NCBI GenBank assembly: GCA_900708905.1
Contig: CAADRB010000108.1
Location: 81,061-145,060, forward strand
Direction of reading: 5' to 3'
Origin: Hymenolepis diminuta
Taxonomy: Eukaryota > Platyhelminthes > Cestoda > Cyclophyllidea > Hymenolepididae
Length of the DNA: 64,000 nt
This document shows positions 36,421 through 48,630 of the stretch, piece after piece. Every line of letters begins with the position of its first letter. The stretch's first letter is position 1. A program made the translations under genes and the position numbers. The notes beneath the pieces were generated by a model that was not told where the DNA came from, searched no databases, and saw nothing but the letters and a program-made list of their open reading frames with translations.

Positions 36421-39400
36421 GGGTTACGATACGAGAGTTGACAAAATTTGCGTGCTCTTCGTTGATAAATTGCCGATTGGGTCAACATGTGCTCATCACA
36501 AACTCTTTTGATTGATGGTGTTTTAGATAGACGTTTGAAAGCCCAATATGGTTTATCAGTTGGCATTTTTTTCAAAAGCCATGTTGTGACCAATCAAGCT
36601 TACCAGTATACGTAATGAAAATATTCTCCTTTAACTAGCTGGCCCAATGAATATATGAAGCATTTGCCGAGATTTTCCTAAACCGCTCGTGTCTTCATTG
36701 TAGAAACTGTAACCAAATGGGGCATTTATACTTAGACGGATTTGCTAGTTCAGATTTTCAGATAATTTGATAGTAGGCTGAATAGAATATAGTCGACTCC
36801 CTAAACAGAATTCAAAGTAATCTGTGGAAAGAATTTTTCCATCAAGTACTGAGTTATTAAATTGTTCTTCGCTCATGCTCATGCCTTGGAATGATGTTTC
36901 GCAACTGCTAATTCATACCGTAAACCAAAAGTTTAAATTTCTTAATATTTGAGATGTTGCTTGGGTTGTCAATGTTCAGTAACAAGAACATTTCCCACTA
37001 TGACATGACTGAGTTATCTGACTTTAGACTCTAACTGTTCTGCCCTCAAACAATCTTCACTACAACGGCAGGAAGGAAGGGGAAGATAGGATAGTGATGA
37101 GCGGATTTTTTGTGGAAGAGAATCAGCAACTAGAAGATAAGAGTAGCGGACCTTATGTATTCACAAAGGTTGATAAGTCGTAACGACCAGGTGTTCAAGT
37201 TGGAGAGTCACTGCAACTACTTCAGGATCATAGAGGTTCCGACCGACGGAAGGATTCTAGACCAGCACCTGTCAGTGAGATAGAGACCTAACAACGTTCA
37301 CTCATTAATCACATAAGTGTTTTAATTATCCCGATTATAAACAAATCATTTGAGGCCACGTGGTTGCTCTGTCGGAGAACTTGAAGTCGCAGCAGGTGAT
37401 TAAGCTCCCCAAATCTTTGCTACTAGTCCTGTCTCAGGGGTAATTAATTTATGTGGTCAGAGAAAATTTTAATTCGAAAAAAATTTAATTAGTATGAGGT
37501 ATAACTAACCGCTGCAGTGTCTCCAGCATACTACAGTGACATGAATAATATTAGTGGTGGCACGCCATCACATTATGTATATAGATATTTTATCGACACG
37601 ATCATTGAAATTATCAAAATTTAAAAAGTTCTAATATTGTGTTCATGCCTCTGGGCACTTTTGATAATCAATCACCTATCTATTTTTATGGATACGCATT
37701 CGAATAACGAAATGATCCGTGAATTTATGGATGCCGCAATCAATCGCCCTCCAGGTCAGGAATACAGACGTCAGATCTGAAGATTGGACTCTGGAAGGTC
37801 GAGTTTTGTAGCAATGAAATACAATTACTGTATATTATTTATTAAATGTTTAATCAAAAATTCCATTTGGGAGTATTAACAAAAGCAGAAATTTAGAAAA
37901 ATCCTAAAGACTAAAATTATTACAGGTTTTAATATGTATAATTCTGAATACATAACCAACTCAATCCGGATTGATGGTATTGATTTTGCCATTAAAACTC
38001 ACAGTCCCAAGATCAAGACTATAAATCTGTTTCGAACGGGTTGATTAATATCTTAATCAAAGTTGGTAACGACTTTTCCTGTAAATACCGTCAATAAACT
38101 TTAATTACGAAGGGTAAACTATAAAAAAGTTGATGACTTTGCAGTTATTATTACCAATGGCAAAGCAAGTTTTAATCATATAAAAGCATCTTGCACGGAT
38201 AAATGGAAAATATATCATTTAGGGATCAAACGCGGAGTCGAATAGGATCATATGATGAAGTCAGAATTTCAGGCGTTTGTTTATTTAAACTCTATGATCA
38301 TTGAGATGTACACTTTTTATTAAGGGCTAAAATTCACGCTGTAATATCCGAATGTTCCAATACTCAGCTTTCTCTATTTTCGGGCTTCTAAGTGTGTTCA
38401 TGTTCGAGATATTCGGAGGGTTTTAGTCATTTCATTTAAATGAATGGATGGTCATGCCGCTTTCATTATATTGCATACTCTTACAGAGTTGATCAGGTAT
38501 GTGAAACTTATGAAGGCATTCTAAACTTCGTATAGCTCATCAGTGTTAACGCAGGATGAATTTTTATGACAATTTTAAATTAAATTCAGTAGTAAATAAT
38601 AGAAGTAAATTGGTCTGTCCGAATGAGTTAATACCGTCGAAGAAATGAGTCTATCGATAAAATACTGTAGTCCCGACTCTGCAATTCGTCCTCAATTTGT
38701 CCATTATTTTCTTCATGGATGGGGTACAGTTAATTATTTTCTACTATGTTATAAATTACTCTTTTTGTCCATGATTGAACTGGTGCGTTTTCCCTTTTCT
38801 TCAAGTTCATGAGAATTCTTGCTTGATACTGCTGTGTACAAGTATGAAAGATATCAATTACCATCAGCTGCTTCAGTATATCTCAATCCAGTACAGATGG
38901 ACTGAGATCACTTTACAGTCAGCCTATCAGGAAATCCAAATTTCACTTGATCTAAATTAAAACAATGCTTTATATCTTGCATAACAGACATCAATTTTAA
39001 TCTTGAGAAATAACTTATTTCAACAGGTAGATTCTGGAGGTATCACTTTTCAATCTAATGGCACGTCAATTGCCTTTAATTAGATGAATAATTAAATATA
39101 ATTAAAATTTTATTAAATTACTGAAAAACGCTAACCGATTAGTTTTCTTTGGTTACATAGTGTTGGATCACAATTTTAAGAAAGTACACTATTTACAATA
39201 ACATTATGATTATCTGAAGAGCGAGCACTTAGCTATAATTCACAAGTACAAGTAGAGGAAATGACAGGCATACGTATCCCATGAAATTCGACATTTTACT
39301 TCTTAGGTACTTAGGAAAGAATAATGAGTGATGTTAATATTTCTCTTATCGAAAGGGTCTCTTAAAAAGATTCGCATTGAATTTATTGCAAACTTTGAGA

Positions 39401-39831
39401 ATGACATTTTAATATTGGCTGCGGATAGTCCTTGTTAATCGTTGAGTCTAAAATGCAGTAATTCCGCAGATAATGCAATTGAAACACTTTCTTTTCTGTG
39501 AAGATTCGCGTACAGTCTGCAGTCTCTCACTTAACTGTTCTTTTGAGGAGACTCCACGCTTTTATTTTAATTCTTCTTGATACATGATGGCTCAAAAGGG
39601 GAACCTTAGACTTAATAAAATTCTTGAAAAAGTAGACTTTTACTTTGACTAATAATTGTGGTGATTTTAAAATGGGTTTGAGCCTTTAGACATACTTCCA
39701 ATAGATCTGCAAACAGAAAGACGACTACTTAAAGCAATAACTTTCCAAGCCCAAAAAGAACTATTTGTACTGACTCTCATTCTGTTAACAGGAGTAGCAA
39801 CACGAAGCCTGTCTAATTAAAAACTCAAATT

Positions 39832-40032
39832 TTGCAAGAGTTAACCGATCTGGTTGTCCTTTCTACCCCTGGCTGGGCAACGATGGGTATTAAACTCGTG
39901 ATTCCTGACCTCGGAAACGAGTATTTTGACCACCGGTGTCCAAATCAAATGATCGCTTATCCAGCTGAAATCAACTTTCATGAGCGTTTCTATGGCCAAC
40001 TGAACGCCGTTTTCTGTTCATTGGTTGGATGA
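39832..40032 (+). CDS. Unrecognised ORF of coding-like composition
   Basis: 66 codons, clearly richer in GC than the flanks, with plausible globular composition (LVVLSTPGWATMGIKLVIPD, YFDHRCPNQMIAYPAEINF). No strong donor or acceptor fixes its ends and no family is recognised. It could be an exon, a decayed gene or part of an old repeat. Confidence 0.2.
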   Translation: MQELTDLVVLSTPGWATMGIKLVIPDLGNEYFDHRCPNQMIAYPAEINFHERFYGQLNAVFCSLVG

Positions 40033-40976
40033 TGGCGAGTGCTCGATTGAACTAAGCGAATAAACAGCATCGAGTTTTCGTATTAGATACAACCTGATTA
40101 ACTTCAGGTCACTTGACCGCAGTGACACATCGAGTCTCAAGTGATGAACTGAAGCGTAAGGTCGTGATTGCCCAAATATAGGACAGAAATTTCATGAATT
40201 ATTTTATGAAATATAGATGGATAAAGTTTTAATGGACGCAGTCACTATACACAGTATTAGTAATTAATTATCTACGTGAAGTCGCTTTAAAAGGAGCACT
40301 GATGCCACCGAAAGATCATCCGGATCTATTAATTGGATGAAGTGTGTAATTTCTTGTCAAATTGAATATAATATCGGTATATTCTTCTCGTTAAGATATA
40401 TGAATATATTGAATTTGGTCATAAATGATGAAAAAATAAACACAAACCACATTTATTTACCTTAAATATCAGAAATTTGTAAAATCATTCAAGCGAAATC
40501 TGCAGCGCCTTGTAAAACTTAACTTTCCGCTTTCCGGTGAAGGAACAACTGAGTCACTTTTTGGAACTCATTTAATCTAAAAGCGATCCCTAATTTCCAA
40601 TACACAATTTAAAATTCATTTTAGAATTAAATCTTTATGGGTTGAGCATGATTGACAGTCATAAAGGACTCTAAATTAATGTCCTTAGGTAACTTGTTAA
40701 TAACTCTGAAGTCTATCAAAGTTCTAAGGGAACTCGAACACTGTTTAAAGCACATACTTCCCCTTATATTTTCTTAATCACATATAGTCCCAATTTAACC
40801 CTCAACCGGTAATTTCAACTGTTCCGATTCCTAATTTTGGTTCTAATGAGCCAATACATATTTCCAGATCCTTAAACCATCTCCAATCATTTCACAACTG
40901 CTTTTGACATTTAACTACTTGCTGCATGTGCATCCCTGCATCTGTACATCTGATGATCCTAATTTTGTCCTGTCAA

Positions 40977-41060
40977 TGGCTCAGTGGTTAACATATTCGC
41001 CTTCGAAATCAAAAGTAATGTTCTGGTTCTATACCTGCTGTGGTCATTTCGTAAGCGGAA
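40977..41060 (+). repeat. tRNA-derived SINE-like copy 1
   Basis: TGGCTCAGTGGTTA at 40977-40990 matches the tRNA A-box, and GGTTCTATACC at 41025-41035 matches the B-box. The spacing of about 35-40 nt between boxes is that of a tRNA promoter. The sequence cannot fold as a true tRNA. Confidence 0.55.
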
Positions 41061-42276
41061 CGGACAATCGCAGTAGCTATATTTGGTTAATAACATGGGT
41101 GAGAGAATTTGATTTTCTCAGTGTGGAGCTCCGTGATACTGCCCCTCTTCTGAAGATGGGTGCTGGAAAATGGTTTTCTAAATGAGCTTGGGATTTCTAT
41201 ACGAATAATGACCTTTTAATCCTGTTACACTTATGTAAGAAATTATATTTTATACTAATTATAATATTTGAACATTTATAGCATGTATCTTCAGTACACT
41301 TAAGTTTTATTTGTAAAATTCCATTTCAATTTCTGTTTTAGCATTTATGAATTAATTTTTACTTTGCATTTAATTGCGTGTTTTATCCTTTGTTGATTTT
41401 TCGAGGTTCCCGCATAAAAGAAAATAATATTTTCCTCTAAAGTGATTCTTATTTGTGAGATTCTTTATTCACCACCTTTTAAATCCCGCTCCTTTTAACC
41501 CCCTTTTATTCAAACGAATTTATTTACATCACAGTTGTAAATGGCGCATAAAATAAACTGATCTATGCATACAGAATCGTGCATCTTATTTTGATGTAAT
41601 GATGTGGATCGTTTTTTTCTGTGTTGCTGTCGGATTGCATTTGTAATCGGTGCAATTTCTTAGAGAACGGTGTCCTACGGAGAAGAACAGATCATAACAG
41701 GGGTAAACGTAAAGGCAAGGGTAGAAAGAATTTAAAAACTGAATTTGTGGCAAAGATACAGGTGAAATTGTAAATATAATTAGCTTAAATTAAATTAAAA
41801 TCGATCAAATTTTTCGTATACCGCTCCGCTTTTTATGCTATTACAAGCACTGGATCGACCATTAAATACATTTAATCAAAATATTTTATAATATTAAGAA
41901 TCAGATAAGAATTAACCTGTAAAATGAAGAGTTTTTAATCAAGCTCAAAATAAAAGAAACGGAAATGGAGTTTGAATTTTTTATAATTATGAAGTCTTTC
42001 GACTCGTGGGTAGTTAATTATGGTCCTTTGTTATCGAAATGGCTTAAGCTTAAAATAACGGTGAGAAATTTCGTCCAATTAGAACAAAACTTCTAAATGC
42101 GTTATGGTGGCAAGTAGAATTTTGTAAATAAATAATTAAATGCTCATCAAATTCGCCAAATGTTTTCGAAGATATCGAATGGCAGAAGAAAACGTATTGG
42201 TTGGTAGTTCATGTGGTGACCACTGTCTGCTTAACGGAAAGTATGATAATGTCGACTGCATGTAGTAAATAAATGA

Positions 42277-42281
42277 CAGTG
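42277..42281 (+). repeat. Target-site duplication, left (CAGTG)
   Basis: Identical to 46804-46808 on the other side of the element; 5 bp is usual for Ty3/gypsy. Confidence 0.8.
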
Positions 42282-42546
42282 TGTTAGAATAAATAATAAT
42301 TATTTTTCCCCACCCTCAAATATTTCCTCTATGAATAAAAATGCAATTTCTTCTTCTTATACTTATTCGTTTAAGCCGATAGTGATTGAGAAAGAGTTTC
42401 GTTAATACACTCGTGTTGACTATAACACATGTTGTGATCTGCCGTGGGTTACTAACTTCTGTGTTAAGTTACTATATTATCGAGTTTTCTAGATTGCTGA
42501 CTCTACGAGATTAATACCGGAACTTCTAGTTTGTTAAATTATAACA
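42282..42546 (+). repeat. 5' LTR of the Ty3/gypsy element
   Basis: 265 bp, starting TGTTAGAATAAATAATAATT and ending TTATAACA. It aligns along its length with 46509-46803 but lacks a segment of about 31 bp found there. No clear tRNA-type primer-binding site starting TGG follows it. Confidence 0.9.
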
Positions 42547-42566
42547 AAATTTACGACGCAGGTGAG

Positions 42567-43540
42567 ATGGACTCAATCGAAACTGCCAAAATTGCGATCA
42601 TAGTTTGATGCATCATGGAACAAGTGAATTTATCGTAACCTGATAGGGATCCAGAAAACTACATTAAAAATGTTAGTGAGTTCCATTATGAACCCTCTGT
42701 AGATGAAATATTTACTACGTGGTATGTTCGCAATCGAGATGTTTGCAAAAATCGAATGGCAGGATTACCGAACGAAACGAGGATCAACATGCTGTTAAGG
42801 AAGTTCAGCAAAGGGGACCACGATCTCTACCTAACCTATCTTCTACCATTCTCGCCGAAAGATTTGACATTTGAATGGACGATAGAAAAGTGTGATAAGG
42901 TGTTTGGCGACAATACCTCCCTTTTCAATGGACCTTTTAAGTGCCTGTAATTGGCCATACGCGAAAGGGAAGATATTCACAAGTTTAGAATCGAATGTGC
43001 AATGCATTCTTGTATGGGTCGCTAAAGGTGAATTAATTCAAATGCCTTGTATTCATTCAGGGCTTTTGCTCCCCGTGCTATCCGGAAATTCACCTGAAAT
43101 TGTGGTCTCTTTTAGATAAGAACTCGAATATTGTTACGCCATCTAGTAGATGAATACAGTAAATTTCGGAGCCTCATGGCCGACTCAAACATGGTTGAAA
43201 GCAAAGAAACTCGAGCATGTCAAATCAAGAAACCCGAAATCGAATAATCGTCCGAAAATAACCCGACTCCTCAGCCACAGCCTCAGAGACAGCAGACGTA
43301 TGCCAATAACCCTATATATAATAATAAACTGAGGTGCCGATTTTGTGGCGATTAGCATTTTTATAAGACTGTCCTTTTTATAAACGTCAGTGCCCAGGCC
43401 TGCAATTCGTATGGACACAAAGAGGGATTCTGTCAAAGCAGTCAACGACGATTGTATGCAGGCCAAAGGAGAGGTCGTCATCAGAATCAACATCGCCAAG
43501 CGCACGGCATACTAACCACCATGCAGGTTAATAGACGTCA
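42567..43540 (+). pseudogene. gag-like pseudogene (capsid and zinc knuckles)
   Basis: An ATG at 42567 is followed by a TGA at 42606-42608. Beyond it, about 42660-42950, lies a capsid-like segment (FTTWYVRNRDV, INMLLRKFSKGDHDLYL) typical of K02A2.6-like gag proteins. Around 43330-43450 is a decayed CCHC region (CRFCGD, FYKRQCPG) that would have held two zinc knuckles. Frame changes separate the pieces. In a live element the product would package the RNA; here it is non-functional. Confidence 0.8.
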
Positions 43541-46250
43541 CTATGAAACTTTTTTGCATTAACGGGATACATGCTGAGTTACAGGTTGACACTGGATCAG
43601 ACATCATCGTAATTTAAAATGAGGCGGGGAAAACTCCTGGTAGCCCCAAGTTAGATACTATTCCTTTTAAAGTATCTAATGCCTCAGGTGATACGGTGCA
43701 ACTGTCGGGAGCGATGAAATGTGAGGCAACCTTCAAAGGAAAAACCGCCGTCACCGTATGTTATGTGGCTGATCGCGATATCGACCTCCTCGGGTTGGAT
43801 TAGATTGACATGGCCAACATCCCCGAGCCGAAAGTACAAAGTATAACCTACCCACAAGTGCGAATAAAGGAGATGATGAAGCTATTCGCAACCTTGGAAA
43901 AGTGCATACAAGCTACCAGATTATTTCTAAAACCAGGAGCAAATTGTGTGTTCCGTCGCAGCTATGAAAGTGGTCGAGAACGAGTTGGTACGTTTAGAAC
44001 AGATGGGCATATTGATACCTATTACCTATTCGAAATGGACTGCCCCACTTGTGGTGATACGAAAGGCGAGTGAGTAGACTTGTATCTATGTAGATTTCTC
44101 TACTGTACTTAACTAATAGTCAGAGGATAATCACTATTCATTGCCCGTAACAGACAAACTTTTCACGATTCTGAATGATGGGAAGTTCTTCGCGAAAATG
44201 GACCTTTCGCGAAGGAGTCATGAGCTCCTAACGATTAAAACCCATAGGGAGATTTTCCATTATACGAGAATGCCTTTCGGAATCAAGACAGCCCCGGCGA
44301 TTTTTTAGCACATTATGAACAACATGATATCGGGCCTAGAGGATATGGGAGGTTACTTGGACGACATCATCGTAGTCGGAGAATCAGAGGAACTTCAAGG
44401 CCGCGTAGAAAAACTTGTCGAACGAATCAAAAAATATAGTTTCCACCTTGAGGCCCATAAACACCAGTTCTTCCTAACCTTATTGGTTTCATTTTTTATT
44501 CAACTGGCCGCCGTTCCAATCCCGACGAAACTCGTGCTATTGCCAAGATTCCTGTTACTAAAAATTTGAGGTCACCTCATTCTTTTTCTGGGTTAATATC
44601 TTATTATAATTTTTTCTTACCTGCTTTGCACGAACATAGAAGTCCCCTTAATCAAATTCTACACAAGGACTCACCATGAGGATATTTACCCACATGAGAC
44701 GAGGCGATCGGAAAATTAAAGTCGGTGCAAAATTCGGAGCTGCTGCTGACTCACTATGATCCAAGTTTGCCTATGGTCCTGGAAGCTGACGCGTTTGATT
44801 ACGGAATTGGGACAGCCATTTCTCACATTTTTTCAGATGGCTCTGAAAATTGATCGTTCATATCTCTCGTACTCTCACACTAGTAGAAAAAAACACGGAT
44901 AAATTGAAAAGGAGGCACTGACCATTATATTTGCAGAAAAACATTCCGTAAGTATATGTATGGCAGACGATTTACACCCCTAACAAACCGCAAGCCATTG
45001 TTTTCCATATCTGGCTCAAGAAAAGGAGTTTCAGTGCATTCTGCAAATTGTCTTTAACAATGAATATTCATGTTAATGGGTTATGACTACGAAATCAAAT
45101 ATCGGAGAACGGAGGATTTCGGCTAAGCTGATGGTCTATTTCACCCCGTCGAAAATCAGCGTGTGAAAAACGAAGAAACAGTGGTTGCATTAGTGTCGGT
45201 CGAAAGAGATGTGCAACACATACTGGCAGAGTGGATTCGAAACACTCTGGTATCAGCAGAGGACAAACGAAAGGAACCGGAGAAAAATGCGGTCCTACAG
45301 CAACCGTTAAAGTTTATCCACTCCAAATGGCCTTCATTCTCACCAAAAGGCTATCTCCTTGAACTTCACCGTCGGCGTGATTCAATTATAGTAGTTGACT
45401 CTTGTTTAATGCTTTTGGATGAAGTTATTGTTCCTTCTGCCCTTAAGGAAATACGCTAATTTCACTCAAGCCATCCTGAAATAAGCCGGATGAAATTCAT
45501 AGCCAGAGGATACGCTTACTGGCGGGGCATGGACAAGGACCTCGAATTTCTTGTGTGCCAGCGCGACTAATGCCAGCAAGCGGCAAAGAATCCTATTCGC
45601 CAAGATCCCGTACTATGGCCACAAAGAGAAATCCCGTGGGCCAGGTTATATGTCGATTTCGCGGATCCAGTAAGTGGCATTACCTATTTAGTCGTTGTTG
45701 ATTCATATTCTAAATGAGCAGAAGTAGTACCACTAACCTTGGCGACTAGTGACTCAATGATTGGAACACTGATTCGAATCTTCTCGACACACGGATTGCC
45801 AAAGATCCTTGTTTCGGGTAATGGGACTCAATTTACGTCAGTCGATTTTAAGGAGTTCTGTGAGCGGTGATCGATCGAACACGTCAGAACCCCTCCGTAC
45901 CACCCCAATCAAATGGACGGGCAGAAAGGTTCGTCGATACGCTAATGAGAGGCTTAAAAGGCGGAAGGAGAGGGAACGATGAAAGAAGTACTGCAAAATT
46001 TCTTGCTGGCATACAGATTAACCCTACATCCTGCGTTAGGAGAGAAATCCCCGGCCGAGGTGTTAATGAGTCGAAAGTTGGGAAGAGTACACGAAGCGAT
46101 GCTGCTGAAGAAAACCATGCCGAACAGGAAGAAGAGGAGTAAGAAGAACGGTTTTGCTGTTAACACACCACTTTATGCTCGTAATTATTGACTAGGTCGC
46201 CAGTGGACAGCTGCAATTATCATTAAGACGCATGGGAGCATGATTTAAGA
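43541..46250 (+). pseudogene. pol-like pseudogene (PR, RT, RNase H, IN)
   Basis: Protease: VDTGSD near 43585-43602, followed by an in-frame TAA about 43615; a DLLGLD motif lies near 43790. Reverse transcriptase: pieces from about 43810 to 44560, with TRMPFGIKTAPA near 44265 and the catalytic YLDD at 44354-44365. RNase H: LEADAFDYGIGTAI near 44780. Integrase: FHSSHPEISRMKF near 45460, VDFADPVSGITYLVVVDSYS near 45650-45710, and PPYHPNQMDG near 45895-45925. At least ten stops or frame changes break the chain, so no active polyprotein can be made. Confidence 0.88.
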
Positions 46251-46497
46251 TTTTGAGATCGGTAGGGACAGGTGAGTCCGCCATCATAATCAACTCTGAC
46301 GAAGACTGGCGGAACCCGTTACTGAAAAGCGTTACCTTTCTTTGTATTCATTACCTGATACGTTTAATCTTACTCATGTTCTTCCACCTAGATGTCAGGT
46401 TAAAGATCAGGTTACGGTTCCGTCGCGATAGATCGAACAAGAATGAAACCTTATCTCCAGGTTGATCCATCCTCGAAGACATACGAGTGATTTGCCT

Positions 46498-46508
46498 AAG
46501 AAGGGAGA
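46498..46508 (+). other. Polypurine tract of the Ty3/gypsy element
   Basis: AAGAAGGGAGA immediately before the TG of the 3' LTR, the plus-strand primer site expected at this place. Confidence 0.75.
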
Positions 46509-46803
46509 TGTTGGAAGAAATGATAATTACTTTCCCTCACTCCCAAATATTGCCTCTAGAATAAGAATGCAATTTTTTTCTTTATTTCTCCACTGATAAA
46601 AGACATTTGGTAATTATGCTTATTTGTTTAAGCCGATACTGATTGAGAGCGAGTCTCGTTAATACATTCGTGTTTACTATAACGTGTCTTGTGCTTTGCC
46701 GTGGGTTATTAGCTTCCGTGTTAAGTTGTTATATTACCGAGTTTTCTAGATTGTTGACTCTGCGAGATTAATACCGGAACTTCAAGTTTTTTGCATTATA
46801 ATA
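46509..46803 (+). repeat. 3' LTR of the Ty3/gypsy element
   Basis: 295 bp, starting TGTTGGAAGAAATGATAATT. It holds an extra segment of about 31 bp (around ACTGATAAAAGACATTTGG) absent from the 5' LTR. The terminal CA has become TA. Many substitutions against the 5' LTR indicate age. Confidence 0.9.
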
Positions 46804-46808
46804 CAGTG
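46804..46808 (+). repeat. Target-site duplication, right (CAGTG)
   Basis: Identical to 42277-42281. Confidence 0.8.
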
Positions 46809-47567
46809 GTAAATTACATGGGCGGATTATCCATGCGACAACTTACCAAATAAGTTTAATGAAATATTTTCAATATCCGGTAGCCAATTCTGTCAATAAT
46901 ATTCGCCTTTGCTACTTATTCTCCCGTCCTTCATGAAATTAACTTCAAATTGTATTCTGGCGTGGTGCTTATAGACAACGGGTTTATAGAGAATTATTCT
47001 TTAAATCCAACTTTATTGTTATACTTTTGATTCGCCAGACACTCAACAGATTTGTCAAGATGATTATCAAGGATTTGGTGTAAAAATTAGGTACTAAGTT
47101 AAGAATCAATATATGTGAGAACCTGATAGAAATTGCAAATAAATTTTTCTTAACTTTGAAAAATAGCAAAAAATATTTGTCAACGAAGAATATTGCTGAA
47201 AAAAGAATTAATACGACATCATTGTCTTTTTTGAAGCGCCGAAGATGAAAAATTTTTTGTTGAACTATCCAAAATATTGGAAATGTGGGGATTAACTTTC
47301 ATAAATTCTTTCAATTGTCTGCTTCAAAATACCAAGTTAAATTGCTCTTTCTTTAGTGATCTGCTTTTTTATATTTAAAGATAAAAAATTACCAAAGAGA
47401 AAACAGTTATAGGTGGATTTCAAAATTATTTTAATCATATGTTTAAATACATCGAATCTCGTATGACCTTAAAAGATAACGCCCCGCAATTACTGAGTGT
47501 TATTTTTCATCAAGATCAAATTTTCAATTAGTGGCAATTTTAACATTTTAAAGTTGAGAAATACAAA
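46809..47567. other. Spacer between retrotransposon and ENO4-like start
   Basis: 759 bp of AT-rich DNA holding the presumed promoter and 5' UTR of the ENO4-like gene. No clear TATA box or other element was identified. Confidence 0.5.
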
Positions 47568-48630
47568 ATGGACAAAGATTATAATAGGCAGAAAGTGGAG
47601 TCATTAATTTATTTTCATAAGAGCAATATTTTGCCCCTCTTGGAGAAAATGATTAATAATATGGTACAAGATAAACCACCTGATCCTATCGCTTATATTG
47701 TAATGAAGTTATACAATTATAAATTTTAAGGTGACAAACCTAGATAAGAATATTGCTCCAACTGTCATTCAAAATTTATCTGTCAAATGGTGTTCAATAA
47801 CATCAACGATTTCGATTAAAATATTTGCTTCTAAGAGAAATAAAACATCAGTAAATACATTAAAAATTAAATAAATTTTTTAGATCATAGGACAGTCAAA
47901 AAGAAACTGTTCCGAATACGATGAAGATCATTTTAAATCATTATTGTTAAAAATTGAATCTTTTCTGAAAACTTGCAGATATGAAATAAAGTCTCAATTT
48001 CAAGTGGACAATTTTCTTCAGTGAGTGCCAAATGTTAATCCAATTTTAGTGATCAATATAATTTAGTATGCAATTCTCAATCTGAGAATGAATTAGGAGT
48101 TGAAGAAATACTGTCAATCGCTGCACCTTCCACTAAGTTGACTGCGAGGTTTTCTACTATCAAATTGTCAGTAGAATAACTATTTAAACATTTACAGATC
48201 GTCAAGGAGTAAAAACGAACAGCTCATCCCCAGCGTGTTACTAAAGCCAGCAATCCCCTTGGCTACAATCTTATCTGCTATTTCTATCGCCTTCAACATT
48301 GGCATAATTGAATCCAATTTTTCCATATCTCAGCAGTATTATCTCCGAAGTCACATAACCACCCTCACTAGTTTTATTAATGATGTAAATAAACATGCCA
48401 ATTTCGATAAAATTACTTTTGATTGAAGGAATTTAACTTAAATAAATGCTTTTTTTTGTCAGCTCAAACAACGGTACGAAACAGAACCTGTTAGGCGAAC
48501 TTCTGAAGAAATTGCCAAATCGAATTCACCAGCAATACCACAATTGGTTATTATTTCAGGGAATCACGACAAATGCAAATTGATAAAAGAAATTGCAATA
48601 TTTCCAACTGCTGTGGGTGAAAATCTTAAG
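47568..48630 (+). CDS. eno4: ENO4-like exons 1-6 with tiny introns
   Basis: Six coding exons in about 1.06 kb. Exon 1 (47568-47699) opens with MDKDYNRQKVESLIYF and ends in DPIAYI; this helical segment resembles the N-terminus of ENO4 and, more loosely, dimerisation/docking helices of ciliary proteins. Introns are 47700-47730 (31 nt), 47851-47883 (33), 48021-48049 (29), 48149-48197 (49) and 48385-48462 (78), all GT-AG. Junction phases run 0, 0, 2, 2, 0 and all agree. Exon 3 carries SEYDEDHFKSLLLKIESFL and QVDNFLH, matching the ENO4 stretch around its VDHLLR. Exon 5 has PLATILSAISIAF, in place of the ENO4 SLAVAKA helix. Exon 6 has IPQLVIISG...KLIKEIAIFP, matching MPLLMVSLVS...LMKEVICIP in human ENO4. 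Without these introns every frame is soon closed, which explains why no long ORF is visible. Confidence 0.82.

Larger units (their letters stand above)
25440..42276. other. Gene-poor region with old repeats
   Basis: Contains SINE-like copies at 31.3 and 41.0 kb, family A copies at 33.6 and 36.3 kb, and family B/C copies at 35.1 and 33.0 kb. A TATA plus CT-rich block at 31680-31930 resembles family A but is too diverged to assign. A GC-rich patch lies at 32150-32290. No gene could be supported. Confidence 0.55.
42282..46803 (+). mobile_element. Ty3/gypsy LTR retrotransposon, decayed full-length copy
   Basis: About 4.5 kb in the order LTR - gag - zinc knuckles - protease - reverse transcriptase - RNase H - integrase - LTR. 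This domain order and the gag type match the K02A2.6/mag-like Ty3-gypsy elements common in flatworms and nematodes. The LTRs are 42282-42546 and 46509-46803. The copy is flanked by CAGTG at 42277-42281 and 46804-46808, the 5-bp target duplication. A polypurine tract abuts the 3' LTR. Stops and frameshifts interrupt every domain and the LTRs differ at many sites, so this is an old, inactive insertion. No envelope-like ORF is seen. Confidence 0.93.

Noticed and set aside
40977..41060. True tRNA gene
   Set aside because: A- and B-boxes are present, but the acceptor stem does not pair and the anticodon arm is not formed; better read as a SINE head.
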